From contig NZ_CP046128.1 in NCBI RefSeq assembly GCF_038738535.1, positions 3,472,001-3,536,000 of the forward strand: 64,000 nucleotides of DNA, read 5' to 3'. Below are positions 1-8,583 of this stretch, piece after piece (positions within the stretch are counted from its first letter, which is position 1; each line of letters starts with the position of its first letter). Origin of the DNA: Bacillus pumilus. GTDB lineage: Bacteria; Bacillota; Bacilli; Bacillales; Bacillaceae. The notes beneath the pieces were generated by a model. The model was not told the DNA's origin, ran no database searches, and saw nothing but the letters and a program-made list of their open reading frames with translations. The position numbers and the translations under genes are program-made.

Positions 1-112
1 GATCATAAAATGATGGACCTAAGGAGAGAATTAATGCTCCAAATCCAACACCAATGGCATTGAGGACAATACTAATAATCCCCATAATTTTTTCACCTTT
101 CCGTCTAATCAT
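1..112 (-). CDS. DUF4064-like small membrane protein (partial)
   Basis: Only the first 37 residues are visible; the gene runs off the left edge. The start is ATG at 112 with an AGGAGG ribosome binding site just upstream. The N-terminus is basic (MIRRKGEK) and is followed by a hydrophobic, glycine-rich stretch with IGVGFGALIL that looks like a first membrane segment. This arrangement resembles DUF4064 proteins of Bacillus, but too little is present to be sure. It lies upstream of the ABC permease gene on the same strand with about 24 bp between them, so they may be co-transcribed. The function is unknown. Confidence 0.5.
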   Translation of the reverse strand, partial: MIRRKGEKIMGIISIVLNAIGVGFGALILSLGPSFYD

Positions 113-136
113 GTGTAAACCTCCTAAAAAGTTAAA

Positions 137-1090
137 TTAACTGCCTGTTTTCACTTCTCGCTTTTGGAAGACAATTAAGGCAATCGCCAAGAAAATAGCC
201 CAATAGATGACTAGGACTGTTAATGAGAATCCTAGAGACATACCTTCGATAAGAGTAACCTCTTCCATAAAATATTGAGATGGATCATTTGCAAATAACA
301 AATATTTTGCCCAATCAAAGAAGAGCATTAAAATACCTGTAATTGATCCACCCACAATATAAGCTAACACACTAATAGCGATGGAGATAGCTTCACTTCT
401 AAATACTGTAGAAATGGCGAACGAAAGTGTTCCCAGTACGACAAACATTGCACAATGAGCAAGATAATAAAAGACCATATTTGCAAACTGCGAACGTTCA
501 ATCACTTCACCATTTTGATAGACCAAATTCACATAATCAGTGTTGAGGCCGAAGAAAATGGCACCCAATATAAATGACAAGATAAACAGTACCACAACAA
601 GTAAAAGAGCATATAGCTGCACCGTAATATATTTAGATATTAGGATCTTTAGCCTTGATGGTGGGCGAATCAATAATAATTTAATTGTACCATGCTTGTA
701 TTCAGCCGAGACAATGGTGGAAGCAATAATGATCACAAACACACCTACAAGCTGAAGTAAATTGGCGTTTGTTTTCACATAATCCCATACACTGTCACTA
801 AACTGATTAGCTGGCGGTAAGTTATGCTTGATTCGATAATCATTAATAGCGATCTCTTTTTCAAGGCTTCTTTTAAAGAAACCATTTTCTGTTTCTTTGA
901 GTTCCTTCTTGTTCTCAGTATTCATCATTTCTAGTTGGTCTTTCCAAGCTCCGGATGATTGATCTTCGTCATTTGTTTTAAGTGCAAAGATCAGTGTGGC
1001 AATCATACCTAAAACAAGAAGTCCAACCATAATCCAAGTTCCAACACGATAACTGATCTTCATCCACTCGTTTTGAATGAGGCGAATCAT
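137..1090 (-). CDS. ABC-2 type transporter permease
   Basis: This is the membrane subunit of an ABC exporter, 317 residues. Hydrophobic segments lie near residues 17-37, 112-130, 155-178, 205-230, 237-258 and 287-310. A long hydrophilic loop after the first segment and the motif EYKHGTIKLLLIRPPSR near residue 130 are typical of ABC-2 permeases related to bacitracin-resistance BcrB and B. subtilis YhcI-type proteins. Its ATG overlaps the stop of the upstream ATPase gene by 4 bp (ATGA), so the two proteins should form one transporter. The substrate cannot be read from the sequence. Confidence 0.85.
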   Translation of the reverse strand: MIRLIQNEWMKISYRVGTWIMVGLLVLGMIATLIFALKTNDEDQSSGAWKDQLEMMNTENKKELKETENGFFKRSLEKEIAINDYRIKHNLPPANQFSDSVWDYVKTNANLLQLVGVFVIIIASTIVSAEYKHGTIKLLLIRPPSRLKILISKYITVQLYALLLVVVLFILSFILGAIFFGLNTDYVNLVYQNGEVIERSQFANMVFYYLAHCAMFVVLGTLSFAISTVFRSEAISIAISVLAYIVGGSITGILMLFFDWAKYLLFANDPSQYFMEEVTLIEGMSLGFSLTVLVIYWAIFLAIALIVFQKREVKTGS

Positions 1091-2016
1091 ACGTCTGCCT
1101 CCTTTTTACCTGTTAAGCTTAAGAACTTATCTTCTAAGGTTTGTTTTTCTATTTTGATTTCGTACAAATGAATGGACGCGTCACTCAAATGACGAATCAA
1201 TTCCGGCATCTTCTCTTCTGGCAAGGAGAAGAATAAATACTGCTCCTCTTCTCTTACAGTCGTGCCTTCCTCAAATACACCAATGAGCTTCTGCGCTTCT
1301 TCCAGCTCACCGGATGCGACCTTCATTCGATAATTGACCAGTTCGTCTTGATTCGTCTCTGTACGCTGATCCTCAATCGCAATCAGCTTTCCTTTTTGGA
1401 TAATCGCAAAACGATCACACATCAATTCCATTTCTGACATGAGGTGACTTGAAACAATAACAGCCAGCCCTTCTTCCTTTGCCAGCCTTCTCAAGTAATC
1501 TCGTATCATGCGAATTCCCTCTGGATCAAGTCCATTGGTCGGCTCATCTAATATCAGCAGTTTCGGTCTATGTATAAGAGCCTGCGCAATGCCTAAACGC
1601 TGCTTCATTCCTAATGAAAACGTACGGACACGCTTATGTTTCACGTGCTGTAAGCTGACCAGCTCTAGCAGCTCATCAATTCGCCCTTCATCCACTTTCC
1701 CATTCATTCTGGCAAAGTGAACAAGATTTTGTCTGGCTGTTAAGTGATTATACATTTCTGGGTTTTCAATAATGGCACCAACATCTTGGATGGCATGCTG
1801 ATATGAGGATTGAATACTATGACCATTAATCAGAATGTCGCCAGATGTAATTGGAGAAAGACCGACCATCATGCGAATGGTTGTTGTTTTCCCTGCGCCG
1901 TTTGGTCCTAAGAAGCCAAAGACTTCGCCCGCTTGGACAGAAAAGCTCAAGTCTTGAACGATCTTTTTCCCGTGAATATGCCTAGATACATTATGCAGTT
2001 CTAAAACGTTCGTCAC
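1087..2016 (-). CDS. ABC transporter ATP-binding protein (BcrA/YhcH-type)
   Basis: This 309-residue ATPase powers the neighbouring permease. The Walker A motif GPNGAGKTT lies near residue 38, the signature FSLGMKQRLG near 134 and the Walker B LLILDEPTNGLDPEG near 153. The last 90 residues form the C-terminal extension common in ATPases that pair with ABC-2 permeases. Translation begins at GTG (2016), chosen because AAGGAG lies at proper distance upstream. The stop overlaps the permease start by 4 bp, indicating translational coupling. A peptide-antibiotic or drug export role is plausible from family resemblance only. Confidence 0.88.
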   Translation of the reverse strand: MTNVLELHNVSRHIHGKKIVQDLSFSVQAGEVFGFLGPNGAGKTTTIRMMVGLSPITSGDILINGHSIQSSYQHAIQDVGAIIENPEMYNHLTARQNLVHFARMNGKVDEGRIDELLELVSLQHVKHKRVRTFSLGMKQRLGIAQALIHRPKLLILDEPTNGLDPEGIRMIRDYLRRLAKEEGLAVIVSSHLMSEMELMCDRFAIIQKGKLIAIEDQRTETNQDELVNYRMKVASGELEEAQKLIGVFEEGTTVREEEQYLFFSLPEEKMPELIRHLSDASIHLYEIKIEKQTLEDKFLSLTGKKEADV

Positions 2017-2342
2017 GTTACCTCTCCTTCTTTGTCTAAGTATTATCTATCATCTATTTCCTGATAAACACCATGATCCGTTAAAAATAGAAGAACACTT
2101 CCATATGGTACAGCAATGCCCAAAAGTTGTGAAGGGGATTAGGCAAAATTTAGCGAATCATCTGCCTTTTTTAAGGTAGGGTTAAGAAAACAGCAATTTT
2201 TTATGTGAAAAGAGGCTTGATTTTTTTAAAAATGAACCTTTTTCAACAGGTATATATGTATGGAATTCTGTTTAAGATTATTCCTTTCACCTATAAATAA
2301 AGAAATAAAAAGAGGCCTCTTACTGACAGCCTCCTTTCGTTA
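2017..2342. other. intergenic region, no gene seen
   Basis: No convincing reading frame is visible in these 326 bases. The left part is the leader of the ABC operon (minus strand). The right end carries a terminator-like hairpin for the zinc-ribbon gene. The middle is AT-rich and without recognisable structure. Confidence 0.5.
2302..2334 (-). terminator. terminator of the yjdM-like gene
   Basis: On the minus strand GGAGGC pairs with GCCTCT around an 11-12 nt loop and is followed by TTTTTATTT. It sits just after the stop of the zinc-ribbon gene. The stem is short, so confidence is moderate. Confidence 0.55.
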
Positions 2343-2681
2343 TTATACCTTTTTCACAAACTCTGATTTTAACTTCATTGCGCCAAAGCTAGGAATTTTA
2401 CAATCAATGTTATGATCGCCTTCCACTAAACGAATGCCTTTGACCTTCGTCCCTATTTTTAAAACGGAAGAAGAACCTTTTACTTTTAAATCTTTGATGA
2501 CAGAGACCGTGTCCCCGTCACTTAACAGATTTCCATTTGCATCTTTGACAACAAGCTGCTCCTCTGCCGCTTCTTCTTGTTCTAGCGACCATTCATGCGC
2601 ACATTCAGGACAAACCAGCAGACTGCCATCCTCATAAGTATACGTTGAACTGCATGTAGGACAATTCGGTAGATTAGACAT
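2343..2681 (-). CDS. YjdM/PhnA-family zinc-ribbon protein
   Basis: The predicted protein is 112 residues. It has an N-terminal zinc ribbon with two CxxC pairs (CPTC and CPEC near residues 7 and 24), an acidic linker and a C-terminal small beta domain containing [17 protein letters not shown]. This is the layout of the PhnA/YjdM family. The name came from linkage to phosphonate genes in E. coli, but no enzymatic role is established and no phosphonate genes are nearby here. I start at ATG 2681 because GGAGGA lies 8 bp upstream; the longer frame beginning with TTG at 2696 would place the binding site inside the gene. Confidence 0.85.
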   Translation of the reverse strand: MSNLPNCPTCSSTYTYEDGSLLVCPECAHEWSLEQEEAAEEQLVVKDANGNLLSDGDTVSVIKDLKVKGSSSVLKIGTKVKGIRLVEGDHNIDCKIPSFGAMKLKSEFVKKV

Positions 2682-2774
2682 TTGTGTTTCCTCCAACTTT
2701 CTATTTTATTTCATACAATTTTACCACATTTCTATAGAAAGGATTGTGATAGAAAAGGAAACATTTTTCAACGT

Positions 2775-3914
2775 TTACTTATTTCTTCCAATTGATATAG
2801 CAGCCGCAATATTCCGAGCGGTTCTCTCTACATGAAGAGCCCCATCTCTCATCGCCTCAGAAAGAGAAGTTACACCTGGAACGATACTAAAAAGTGCATC
2901 AATTCCATGCTCATGTACAACTGCACTGTCTTTTGAGAGGGAGCCCGCAATACCAATCACAGGCAGGTTATACTGCTTTGCTGCTTTGGCTACACCAATT
3001 GGCGTTTTTCCATAAATGGTCTGCTGGTCAATCCGGCCTTCCCCAGTAATGACAAGGTCTGCCTCCTTGATGACATCATCAAAATGAACTGCCTTCAGCA
3101 CAATATCAATTCCTCTTTGCAAATCGGCATGTAAAAAGCCTAATAAACTCGCACCAAGTCCTCCTGCCGCTCCTGCCCCTGCTGCACCTTCAAAAAATAC
3201 ATTGAACTGTTTTTCTGCTACTTGTGCAAAATGAGCTAAGTTTTTATCTAACACTTGAACCGTTTCTTTATCAGCACCCTTTTGAGGACCAAATACAGCA
3301 GATGCTCCTCTTTCACCCGTTAAAGGATTGTCCACATCACAAGCTGCCTCCAGCCGAACGGATTGCAGTCTTGGGTCAAGTCCAGATAGATCAATAGAAG
3401 CTAATTGATGAAGGGCTCCACCGCCTGGCGACAGATCCTGTCCTGCATTATCAAGAAAAGCCGCACCTAATCCTTGCATCATCCCAACGCCGCCATCATT
3501 TGTTGCACTTCCGCCAAGCCCAATGATGACATGCTTCGCTCCTTGATCCAGTGCCGCAAGCATTAATTCCCCTGTTCCTCTCGATGTCGTGAATAAGGGA
3601 TTGCGTTTTTCTTGCGGAACAAGGTGTAACCCAGAGGCTGCGGCCATCTCTATGACGGCAGTCTGACCGTCCCCTAACATGCCAAAAAAGGCATCAACAG
3701 GCTCCCCAAGCGGACCTGTGACCACTTGATTGACAATGTGCCCGCCCGTCGCATCAACTAGCGATTGAACGGTCCCCTCTCCTCCATCTGCCATTGGAAG
3801 TTTGATATATTCAGCGTTTGGCAAAATCGCATGAAATCCTCGTTCAATGGCACATGCTGTCTCATATGCAGATAAACTTTCTTTAAATGAATCTGGTGCA
3901 ATCACAATTTTCAT
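2775..3914 (-). CDS. glxK: glycerate 2-kinase
   Basis: The product is a 379-residue glycerate kinase of the GarK/GlxK family, which phosphorylates glycerate using ATP and feeds it into lower glycolysis. Family hallmarks are the N-terminal KIVIAPDSFKESLSA, LPMADGGEGT near residue 41, GLGGSATNDGG near 132 and TGEGRIDQQT near 290. The length matches the family. It is the second gene of an operon with the GntP-type permease 31 bp upstream, with a CdaR-type regulator next to it. This supports uptake and use of glycerate or a related sugar acid. B. subtilis YxaA (GlxK) is the likely counterpart. Confidence 0.93.
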   Translation of the reverse strand: MKIVIAPDSFKESLSAYETACAIERGFHAILPNAEYIKLPMADGGEGTVQSLVDATGGHIVNQVVTGPLGEPVDAFFGMLGDGQTAVIEMAAASGLHLVPQEKRNPLFTTSRGTGELMLAALDQGAKHVIIGLGGSATNDGGVGMMQGLGAAFLDNAGQDLSPGGGALHQLASIDLSGLDPRLQSVRLEAACDVDNPLTGERGASAVFGPQKGADKETVQVLDKNLAHFAQVAEKQFNVFFEGAAGAGAAGGLGASLLGFLHADLQRGIDIVLKAVHFDDVIKEADLVITGEGRIDQQTIYGKTPIGVAKAAKQYNLPVIGIAGSLSKDSAVVHEHGIDALFSIVPGVTSLSEAMRDGALHVERTARNIAAAISIGRNK

Positions 3915-3945
3915 CCTAAAGCCCCTCGTTTCTTATCAAATGTCA

Positions 3946-5217
3946 TCAGCCAAACAACTGGAAAACGCCGAATATAATGGTCGATACAACGGTTAATGTC
4001 AAACCAATTAACGATTCAAAAGGCATGAGTTTCAACCGCTCTTTGATGTCCATTTGAACACTGCCTGCTGTGGCATGGAAAAAGCTCCCGTGCGGCATAT
4101 GATCTAGCACTGTTGCCCCAGCATGAATCATGGCTGCTCCTGAAAGAGCAGATACGCCAAGGCCAATTAATGTACCGCTAAATACGCCACTCGCTACCGC
4201 CGTTCCTGCTGTTGTCGAAGCGGTGGCGGCTGACATAAATATCCCTGAAGCTGGTGCAAGTAAATACGGAGGTAATCCCGATGCATCGAGTGCTTGAATA
4301 AACACATCTTTTAAGGAAGAATTCGATACAATTCCTGCTAGTGTGCCTGTCCCTAATAACATAATCGCTACACCCGACATTTTATGAAGCCCCGACATCG
4401 CATAATCATTGAGAAACTTCCCTTTTTTCATGAAAAGAGCGCCTACAATGCCTCCGATCGGTAAGGCGATCATTGGGTCTATATTGATTTGAAAAAGCGG
4501 TCTTAAAGCCAACAATAAAATGGTGACAAGCGGACCCGCAAGTGCTTGAAAAAAAGCTGGCACTTGAACTTTGCTTTGCGCAGTTTCCTCTTCAAGAACA
4601 GGTGTCCCTTTTTTTGCAAGCTTTTTGGCTAACACATATGTAACAGCCAATCCAAACACAGCCGGGATGACACCCGCAGCCATCATTGAAGTAAGCGGTA
4701 CACCAAAAGCATCAGAAGCGGCAATGGCATTCGGATTCGGTGACATGATATTCCCTGCCTTCCCGCCTCCAATCATGGCAAGTAGAATCCCCGTTTTCGA
4801 CAGCTTTGCCCGTTTGGCAATGGCAAGTGCAATGGGTGCTACCGTGATAACAGCTACATCTACAAAAACGCCCACTGTTGTTAAAATCATGGTTGCCAGT
4901 GCGAGTGCTAATAACGCCCTCGCCTCTCCAAGCTTTTTCACGATAGCCTCGGCGATAGTTAAAGCTGCACCCGACTCAATCAAAACGCCAGCCAGCACAC
5001 CTGCCGCCATAATTCTGAGGACAGCCGGAATCATATCCTTAGCGCCTTCCATCATGACGTTGACGGTCTGAACAATATCTACACCGCCTACCAAGCCGCC
5101 TATGAAGGCACCTGCCAGCATGCCATATGCAGGTGATACTTTTTTTAGAATAAGAACAATCGCTATCACAAGCGCCGTCACGGCTCCCAGTGTACTTACT
5201 GTCACATCTCCACTCAT
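3946..5217 (-). CDS. GntP-family sugar-acid permease
   Basis: This 423-residue integral membrane protein has about twelve hydrophobic segments and features of the gluconate/H+ symporter (GntP) family, for example the internal motif GGGKAGNIMSPNPNA near residue 150 and a conserved C-terminal AGATVLDHMPHGSF stretch. Location upstream of glycerate kinase makes glycerate the most likely substrate, which is inference from context. Start is ATG 5217 with a purine-rich GGGGGAG binding site. A cre-like element lies 32-47 bp upstream of the start, suggesting glucose repression by CcpA. Confidence 0.88.
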   Translation of the reverse strand: MSGDVTVSTLGAVTALVIAIVLILKKVSPAYGMLAGAFIGGLVGGVDIVQTVNVMMEGAKDMIPAVLRIMAAGVLAGVLIESGAALTIAEAIVKKLGEARALLALALATMILTTVGVFVDVAVITVAPIALAIAKRAKLSKTGILLAMIGGGKAGNIMSPNPNAIAASDAFGVPLTSMMAAGVIPAVFGLAVTYVLAKKLAKKGTPVLEEETAQSKVQVPAFFQALAGPLVTILLLALRPLFQINIDPMIALPIGGIVGALFMKKGKFLNDYAMSGLHKMSGVAIMLLGTGTLAGIVSNSSLKDVFIQALDASGLPPYLLAPASGIFMSAATASTTAGTAVASGVFSGTLIGLGVSALSGAAMIHAGATVLDHMPHGSFFHATAGSVQMDIKERLKLMPFESLIGLTLTVVSTIIFGVFQLFG

Positions 5218-5248
5218 CCTCGATCTCCCCCAAAATGTCTTTCTCCAA

Positions 5249-5264
5249 TTGTAAGCGTTTACTA
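5249..5264. promoter_or_regulatory. candidate cre (CcpA) site upstream of the GntP permease
   Basis: TTGTAAGCGTTTACTA matches the cre consensus WTGNNARCGNWWWCAW with one mismatch. It sits between cdaR and the permease-kinase operon, close to the permease start, where CcpA binding would repress a carbon-use operon. Confidence 0.6.
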
Positions 5265-5318
5265 GTGGGGATCGGGTTGTGAATCTAGATGAATTTTTTT
5301 AATTTATCCCTTCATTCC

Positions 5319-5336
5319 ATTGTGCATATGCACAAT
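5319..5336. promoter_or_regulatory. perfect palindrome, candidate CdaR operator
   Basis: ATTGTGCATATGCACAAT is a perfect 18-bp palindrome that touches the cdaR stop codon and lies upstream of the permease operon. Its half site TGCACAAT recurs upstream of cdaR itself (6497-6504). A regulator operator is the simplest reading. Confidence 0.45.
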
Positions 5337-6448
5337 CAAGATAGTTGACTCATCAACTGCGCCATATAAAGCTCCATCAACTGTTTCACATGACGGGGAT
5401 TTTTTCCGGTCAATGCTTGAATTTTATCTAAACGATATCGCAAAGTATTCCGGTGAATAAATAAACGATCAACAATTCTTTGTAAATCACCGCCCTCTTC
5501 AATGTAAATCCTTAAAGTTTGGGCGAGCTCCGCTTCCTGTGTTAATGGCTTGTAAAAGTCAGTCCATCTAATCTCCTCTTCAACAGCTCCTGCAGTGAGG
5601 AATAGCCTTTCCAACTGATAAGATTTAAAAAAATAAATACTTTCCTCCGGATGAAGAGCCTTCCCCAACCGCAAGGAATCTCTTGCGTGCTCAAAGGACA
5701 ATGGCAGTCGGCTTATGTCGTCGGCGACAGTCCCTATCCCCACCAGCACCTGACCTCCTACTGCTTTTTCCATTGTTCTTTGCAGCTGCCCTGCCACATG
5801 CTTTAAACGATGATCAGGGATTGGCTGCCTTAAAAGAACCAATTCATGACGAAAGGTCATGCCAAGCAAATCATCCGCATTCTTATCGTATTGAATCGCA
5901 TGCATCATTTTATGCACAGCGTCTTCCGAGGATGGAACTGGCTGAAAAACGATGACCATTCGGCGCTTATCTAAATCCATTCCCAGCCATGCAGCTCGGT
6001 TCTTTAGCTGATGATCACCAACGTCCGAATCAGAAATTAACTGATTGACAATTTCACTCTCTATTCTTTGCCGCCACTGAATTCGTTCAAGCAGAAAAGA
6101 CTGCTCTAACACAAGCTCAGCTGCCATTTTCACCAGCTCGGCATGATGCCGAATGTCCTCTGGCTCACCAGTAATTCCAATCACACCAACTACTTGTTCA
6201 CGAAAGCAAATAGGCAAATTGATTCCAGGTCTCACTCCTTCTAAGCGTAAGGACGCCTCATGGTCAATTTCCATACTGTTTCCGCTTGTCAGCACAAGTC
6301 GTGCACCATCATGTTTCTGACCAATCCTGTTTCGTTCACCAGAACCAATTATGACACCATCCGCATTCATCACATTGATGTTTTTATCTAAAATACGCAT
6401 CGTACGTTCAACCATTTCTTGTGCCAATTCAGTGGTTAAAAATTGCAT
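5336..6448 (-). CDS. cdaR: CdaR-family sugar-diacid transcriptional regulator
   Basis: The protein is 370 residues. Residues 1-135 form a putative sugar-diacid recognition domain, the middle part resembles the GGDEF-like ligand region of the family, and residues about 325-351 form the PucR-type helix-turn-helix (LFIHRNTLRYRLDKIQ). CdaR proteins activate genes for glycerate, galactarate and glucarate use. Its position directly before the permease-kinase pair, on the same strand with a separate intergenic promoter region, suggests it activates that operon. The ribosome binding site is AGGAGAG, 7 bp before ATG 6448. Confidence 0.9.
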   Translation of the reverse strand: MQFLTTELAQEMVERTMRILDKNINVMNADGVIIGSGERNRIGQKHDGARLVLTSGNSMEIDHEASLRLEGVRPGINLPICFREQVVGVIGITGEPEDIRHHAELVKMAAELVLEQSFLLERIQWRQRIESEIVNQLISDSDVGDHQLKNRAAWLGMDLDKRRMVIVFQPVPSSEDAVHKMMHAIQYDKNADDLLGMTFRHELVLLRQPIPDHRLKHVAGQLQRTMEKAVGGQVLVGIGTVADDISRLPLSFEHARDSLRLGKALHPEESIYFFKSYQLERLFLTAGAVEEEIRWTDFYKPLTQEAELAQTLRIYIEEGGDLQRIVDRLFIHRNTLRYRLDKIQALTGKNPRHVKQLMELYMAQLMSQLS

Positions 6449-6494
6449 GAGGCATCTCTCCTGAAAGTGTTTTCATTCAATGTATCATAGTGTC

Positions 6495-6513
6495 ATTGCA
6501 CAATAAATGCAAT
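6495..6513. promoter_or_regulatory. inverted repeat upstream of cdaR
   Basis: ATTGCA and TGCAAT are separated by 7 bp, and the stretch contains TGCACAAT (6497-6504), shared with the palindrome downstream of cdaR. This could be an autoregulatory site of CdaR. Confidence 0.35.
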
Positions 6514-6531
6514 ATGTTTAAAAATGAGGCA

Positions 6532-6561
6532 TTGACAAAGGTACATTGAAAAGTGTTTAAT
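6532..6561 (+). promoter_or_regulatory. promoter of the TetR gene
   Basis: TTGACA (6532-6537) and TTTAAT (6556-6561) are separated by 18 bp. The operator at 6571-6587 lies right after the expected transcription start, which fits autorepression. Confidence 0.6.
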
Positions 6562-6570
6562 CAAATCAAG

Positions 6571-6587
6571 AGACCGACCGATAGTCT
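6571..6587. promoter_or_regulatory. TetR-type operator, copy 1
   Basis: AGACCGACCGATAGTCT is an imperfect palindrome just downstream of the TetR promoter. It matches the reverse complement of the sequence at 7295-7311 in 15 of 17 positions. Confidence 0.65.
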
Positions 6588-6609
6588 AGTCAAAAGAAAG
6601 GATGGCTTT

Positions 6610-7260
6610 ATGAGAACCGTTAAACATCCTGAAGAACGTAAAAATGACATCTTAAATGCAGCAGAAGAGCTTTTTTCTACCAAAGGCTATCAGCAAACAA
6701 CGATTATCAACATTCTGAGAGCTGTTGGCATTGCAAAAGGCACTTTTTATTATTACTTTTCATCCAAAGAAGAAGTGATGGATGCCATTATTGACAGGAT
6801 CATCAAAGCAGATATCATCGTGGCAAAGCGTATTGCGGCTGAGCCAGACCTTCCAGTCGTCGACAAACTATTTCGTATCATCATGGCACAATCGCCTCAG
6901 CAAGGAAGCAATAAACAGGGGATGATTGAACAATTCCATCAGCCTTCTAATGCGGAGATGCACCAAAAAAGCTTAATCAAAGCGATTAAAGAACTATCAC
7001 CCGTATTGGCAGACGTCATTCAGCAAGGGGTGGAAGAAGGAACATTCAAAACAAAGTTCCCGCAAGAAACGGTTGAATTCCTTCTTGCTTCTGCACAGGT
7101 CATATTTGATGAGGGCCTTTTTCAATGGACAGCCGAAGAAAGTATACGACGCGCTTTAGCTTTTATCGATATCCTCGAATCCTCATTACATGCAGAAAAG
7201 GGAAGCTTCTGCTTTCTTCTAAAGCGATTAACTGGAGAGCTGGATGAAAAGAATCAGTGA
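6610..7260 (+). CDS. TetR/AcrR-family transcriptional repressor
   Basis: The N-terminal helix-turn-helix is typical of the family: AAEELFSTKGYQQTTIINI followed by GIAKGTFYYYFSSKEE. The remaining part should be the ligand-binding, dimerising domain. I start at ATG 6610 behind AAAGGA rather than at the upstream GTG (6553), which would overlap the promoter and operator. About 216 residues. The two operator copies flank this gene, one in its own leader and one before the MFS gene, so it probably represses itself and the three-gene export operon downstream. Confidence 0.88.
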   Translation: MRTVKHPEERKNDILNAAEELFSTKGYQQTTIINILRAVGIAKGTFYYYFSSKEEVMDAIIDRIIKADIIVAKRIAAEPDLPVVDKLFRIIMAQSPQQGSNKQGMIEQFHQPSNAEMHQKSLIKAIKELSPVLADVIQQGVEEGTFKTKFPQETVEFLLASAQVIFDEGLFQWTAEESIRRALAFIDILESSLHAEKGSFCFLLKRLTGELDEKNQ

Positions 7261-7294
7261 TTGGTCACTTCAATACCAATCCTGCATTCGTTAT

Positions 7295-7311
7295 AGACTG
7301 ACGGTCGGTCT
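7295..7311. promoter_or_regulatory. TetR-type operator, copy 2, before the export operon
   Basis: AGACTGACGGTCGGTCT is the inverted near-copy of the operator at 6571-6587 and ends just before the ribosome binding site of the MFS gene. Its position fits repression of the MFS/ABC operon. Confidence 0.65.
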
Positions 7312-7329
7312 AAAAGGAGAGTGATACTC

Positions 7330-8583
7330 ATGTCTTTGTTATCCAAAAGAGGTTCATCCCACTTTATGTACCTCGTTCTCGGACAAATTATTTCCGTTTT
7401 TGGTTCTTCCTTAATTCGGTTTGTTCTATCTTTACACGTGCTGGATATGACCCAGCGTGTTGACTTATATGCCTTACTATTCGCTTTATCCAATGTCCCA
7501 CTCCTTCTTTCTCCCTTAGCAGGCGCAATCGCTGACCGGTTTAACAGAAGGAACTTGATGATTTTATTTGATGTTCTCACCGGCATCATGATTCTGGCTT
7601 TTTATTTTTGGTTATTCTCAGGAAATGATTCACTCTATATGATCGGAGCAGTCATGGTGCTTCTTGGTGTGATGAGTACGTTCTATGCTCCTGCTGTGAT
7701 GTCCAGCATTCCACAGTTAGTAAAACAGGAACAATTAGAACAAGCAAACGGAATCGTCAATGGCGTGCAGGCACTTTCAGGTGTTCTCGCTCCTATTATC
7801 GGCGGGGTTCTGTACGGACTGATTGGAAGTCAATCCATCATAGGTGCCAGCGCCATCGTGTTTTTTCTATCAGCATGCATGCTTTTACGGTTAAACATAT
7901 CCTTCTCACCTAGCCCGCTAACGGAAACTATGGGCAAAGTGCTCGTAAAAGATATGAAACAAGGATTTTCCTATATTGGCAGTCAGCCATTTTTAAAAAG
8001 AGCCATGCTGCTTGCTGCAATGTTAAATTTCATCCTCACGCCATTTTTTATCGTGGGTGGTCCAATCATTTTAAGGGTCACAATGAAAAGCAGTGACATC
8101 ATGTATGGAATAGGCATGGGCTTGATTGAGTTCGCTGTGATCGCAGGGGCTCTGCTAGTTGGACTTGTAGCAAAGCATTGGCAGATACCTATTTTATATC
8201 GCTGGCTGATCGTCATCGCGATCATCTTGCTACCTGTCGCATTCTCAACATCCAACACAGCTCTTCAATTTGGCACTTATCCAGCTTATTTTCTCTTTCT
8301 AGCAGGATGTCTTCCAATTGCTATGCTGCTTACAATGATCTCAATCGTTGTGATTTCACATGTTCAAAAGAAAACGCCAAATAGTCAATTAGGAAAAGTG
8401 ATGGCAAACCTGACAATGGTTTCTCAATGTGCTGCCCCGCTTGGTCAAATGATGTATGGATTCTTGTTCAATACGTTTTCAGCCAACATGTATGTGACGG
8501 TGCTAATAGTCAGCACTTTCATGTTTGCCCTTGCCTACTTAACAAAAAATATGCTTCAACATGAAGGAGAATCAGCCTCATGA
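7330..8583 (+). CDS. MFS efflux transporter
   Basis: This is a membrane protein of about 417 residues with around twelve hydrophobic segments. The loop between segments 2 and 3 carries GAIADRFNRRNLM, the major-facilitator signature A. The general sequence resembles macrolide/drug efflux MFS proteins of Firmicutes. The start is ATG 7330, with AAGGAG placed 8-9 bp upstream; the GTG at 7321 is too close to that site. The gene overlaps the following permease gene by 4 bp. Control by the upstream TetR protein is inferred from the operator in its leader. Confidence 0.87.
   Translation: MSLLSKRGSSHFMYLVLGQIISVFGSSLIRFVLSLHVLDMTQRVDLYALLFALSNVPLLLSPLAGAIADRFNRRNLMILFDVLTGIMILAFYFWLFSGNDSLYMIGAVMVLLGVMSTFYAPAVMSSIPQLVKQEQLEQANGIVNGVQALSGVLAPIIGGVLYGLIGSQSIIGASAIVFFLSACMLLRLNISFSPSPLTETMGKVLVKDMKQGFSYIGSQPFLKRAMLLAAMLNFILTPFFIVGGPIILRVTMKSSDIMYGIGMGLIEFAVIAGALLVGLVAKHWQIPILYRWLIVIAIILLPVAFSTSNTALQFGTYPAYFLFLAGCLPIAMLLTMISIVVISHVQKKTPNSQLGKVMANLTMVSQCAAPLGQMMYGFLFNTFSANMYVTVLIVSTFMFALAYLTKNMLQHEGESAS

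Noticed and set aside
4571..5071. Long plus-strand frame opposite the GntP permease gene
   Set aside because: It is antisense to a well-supported membrane protein gene, has no binding site and an alanine/serine-biased shadow composition.
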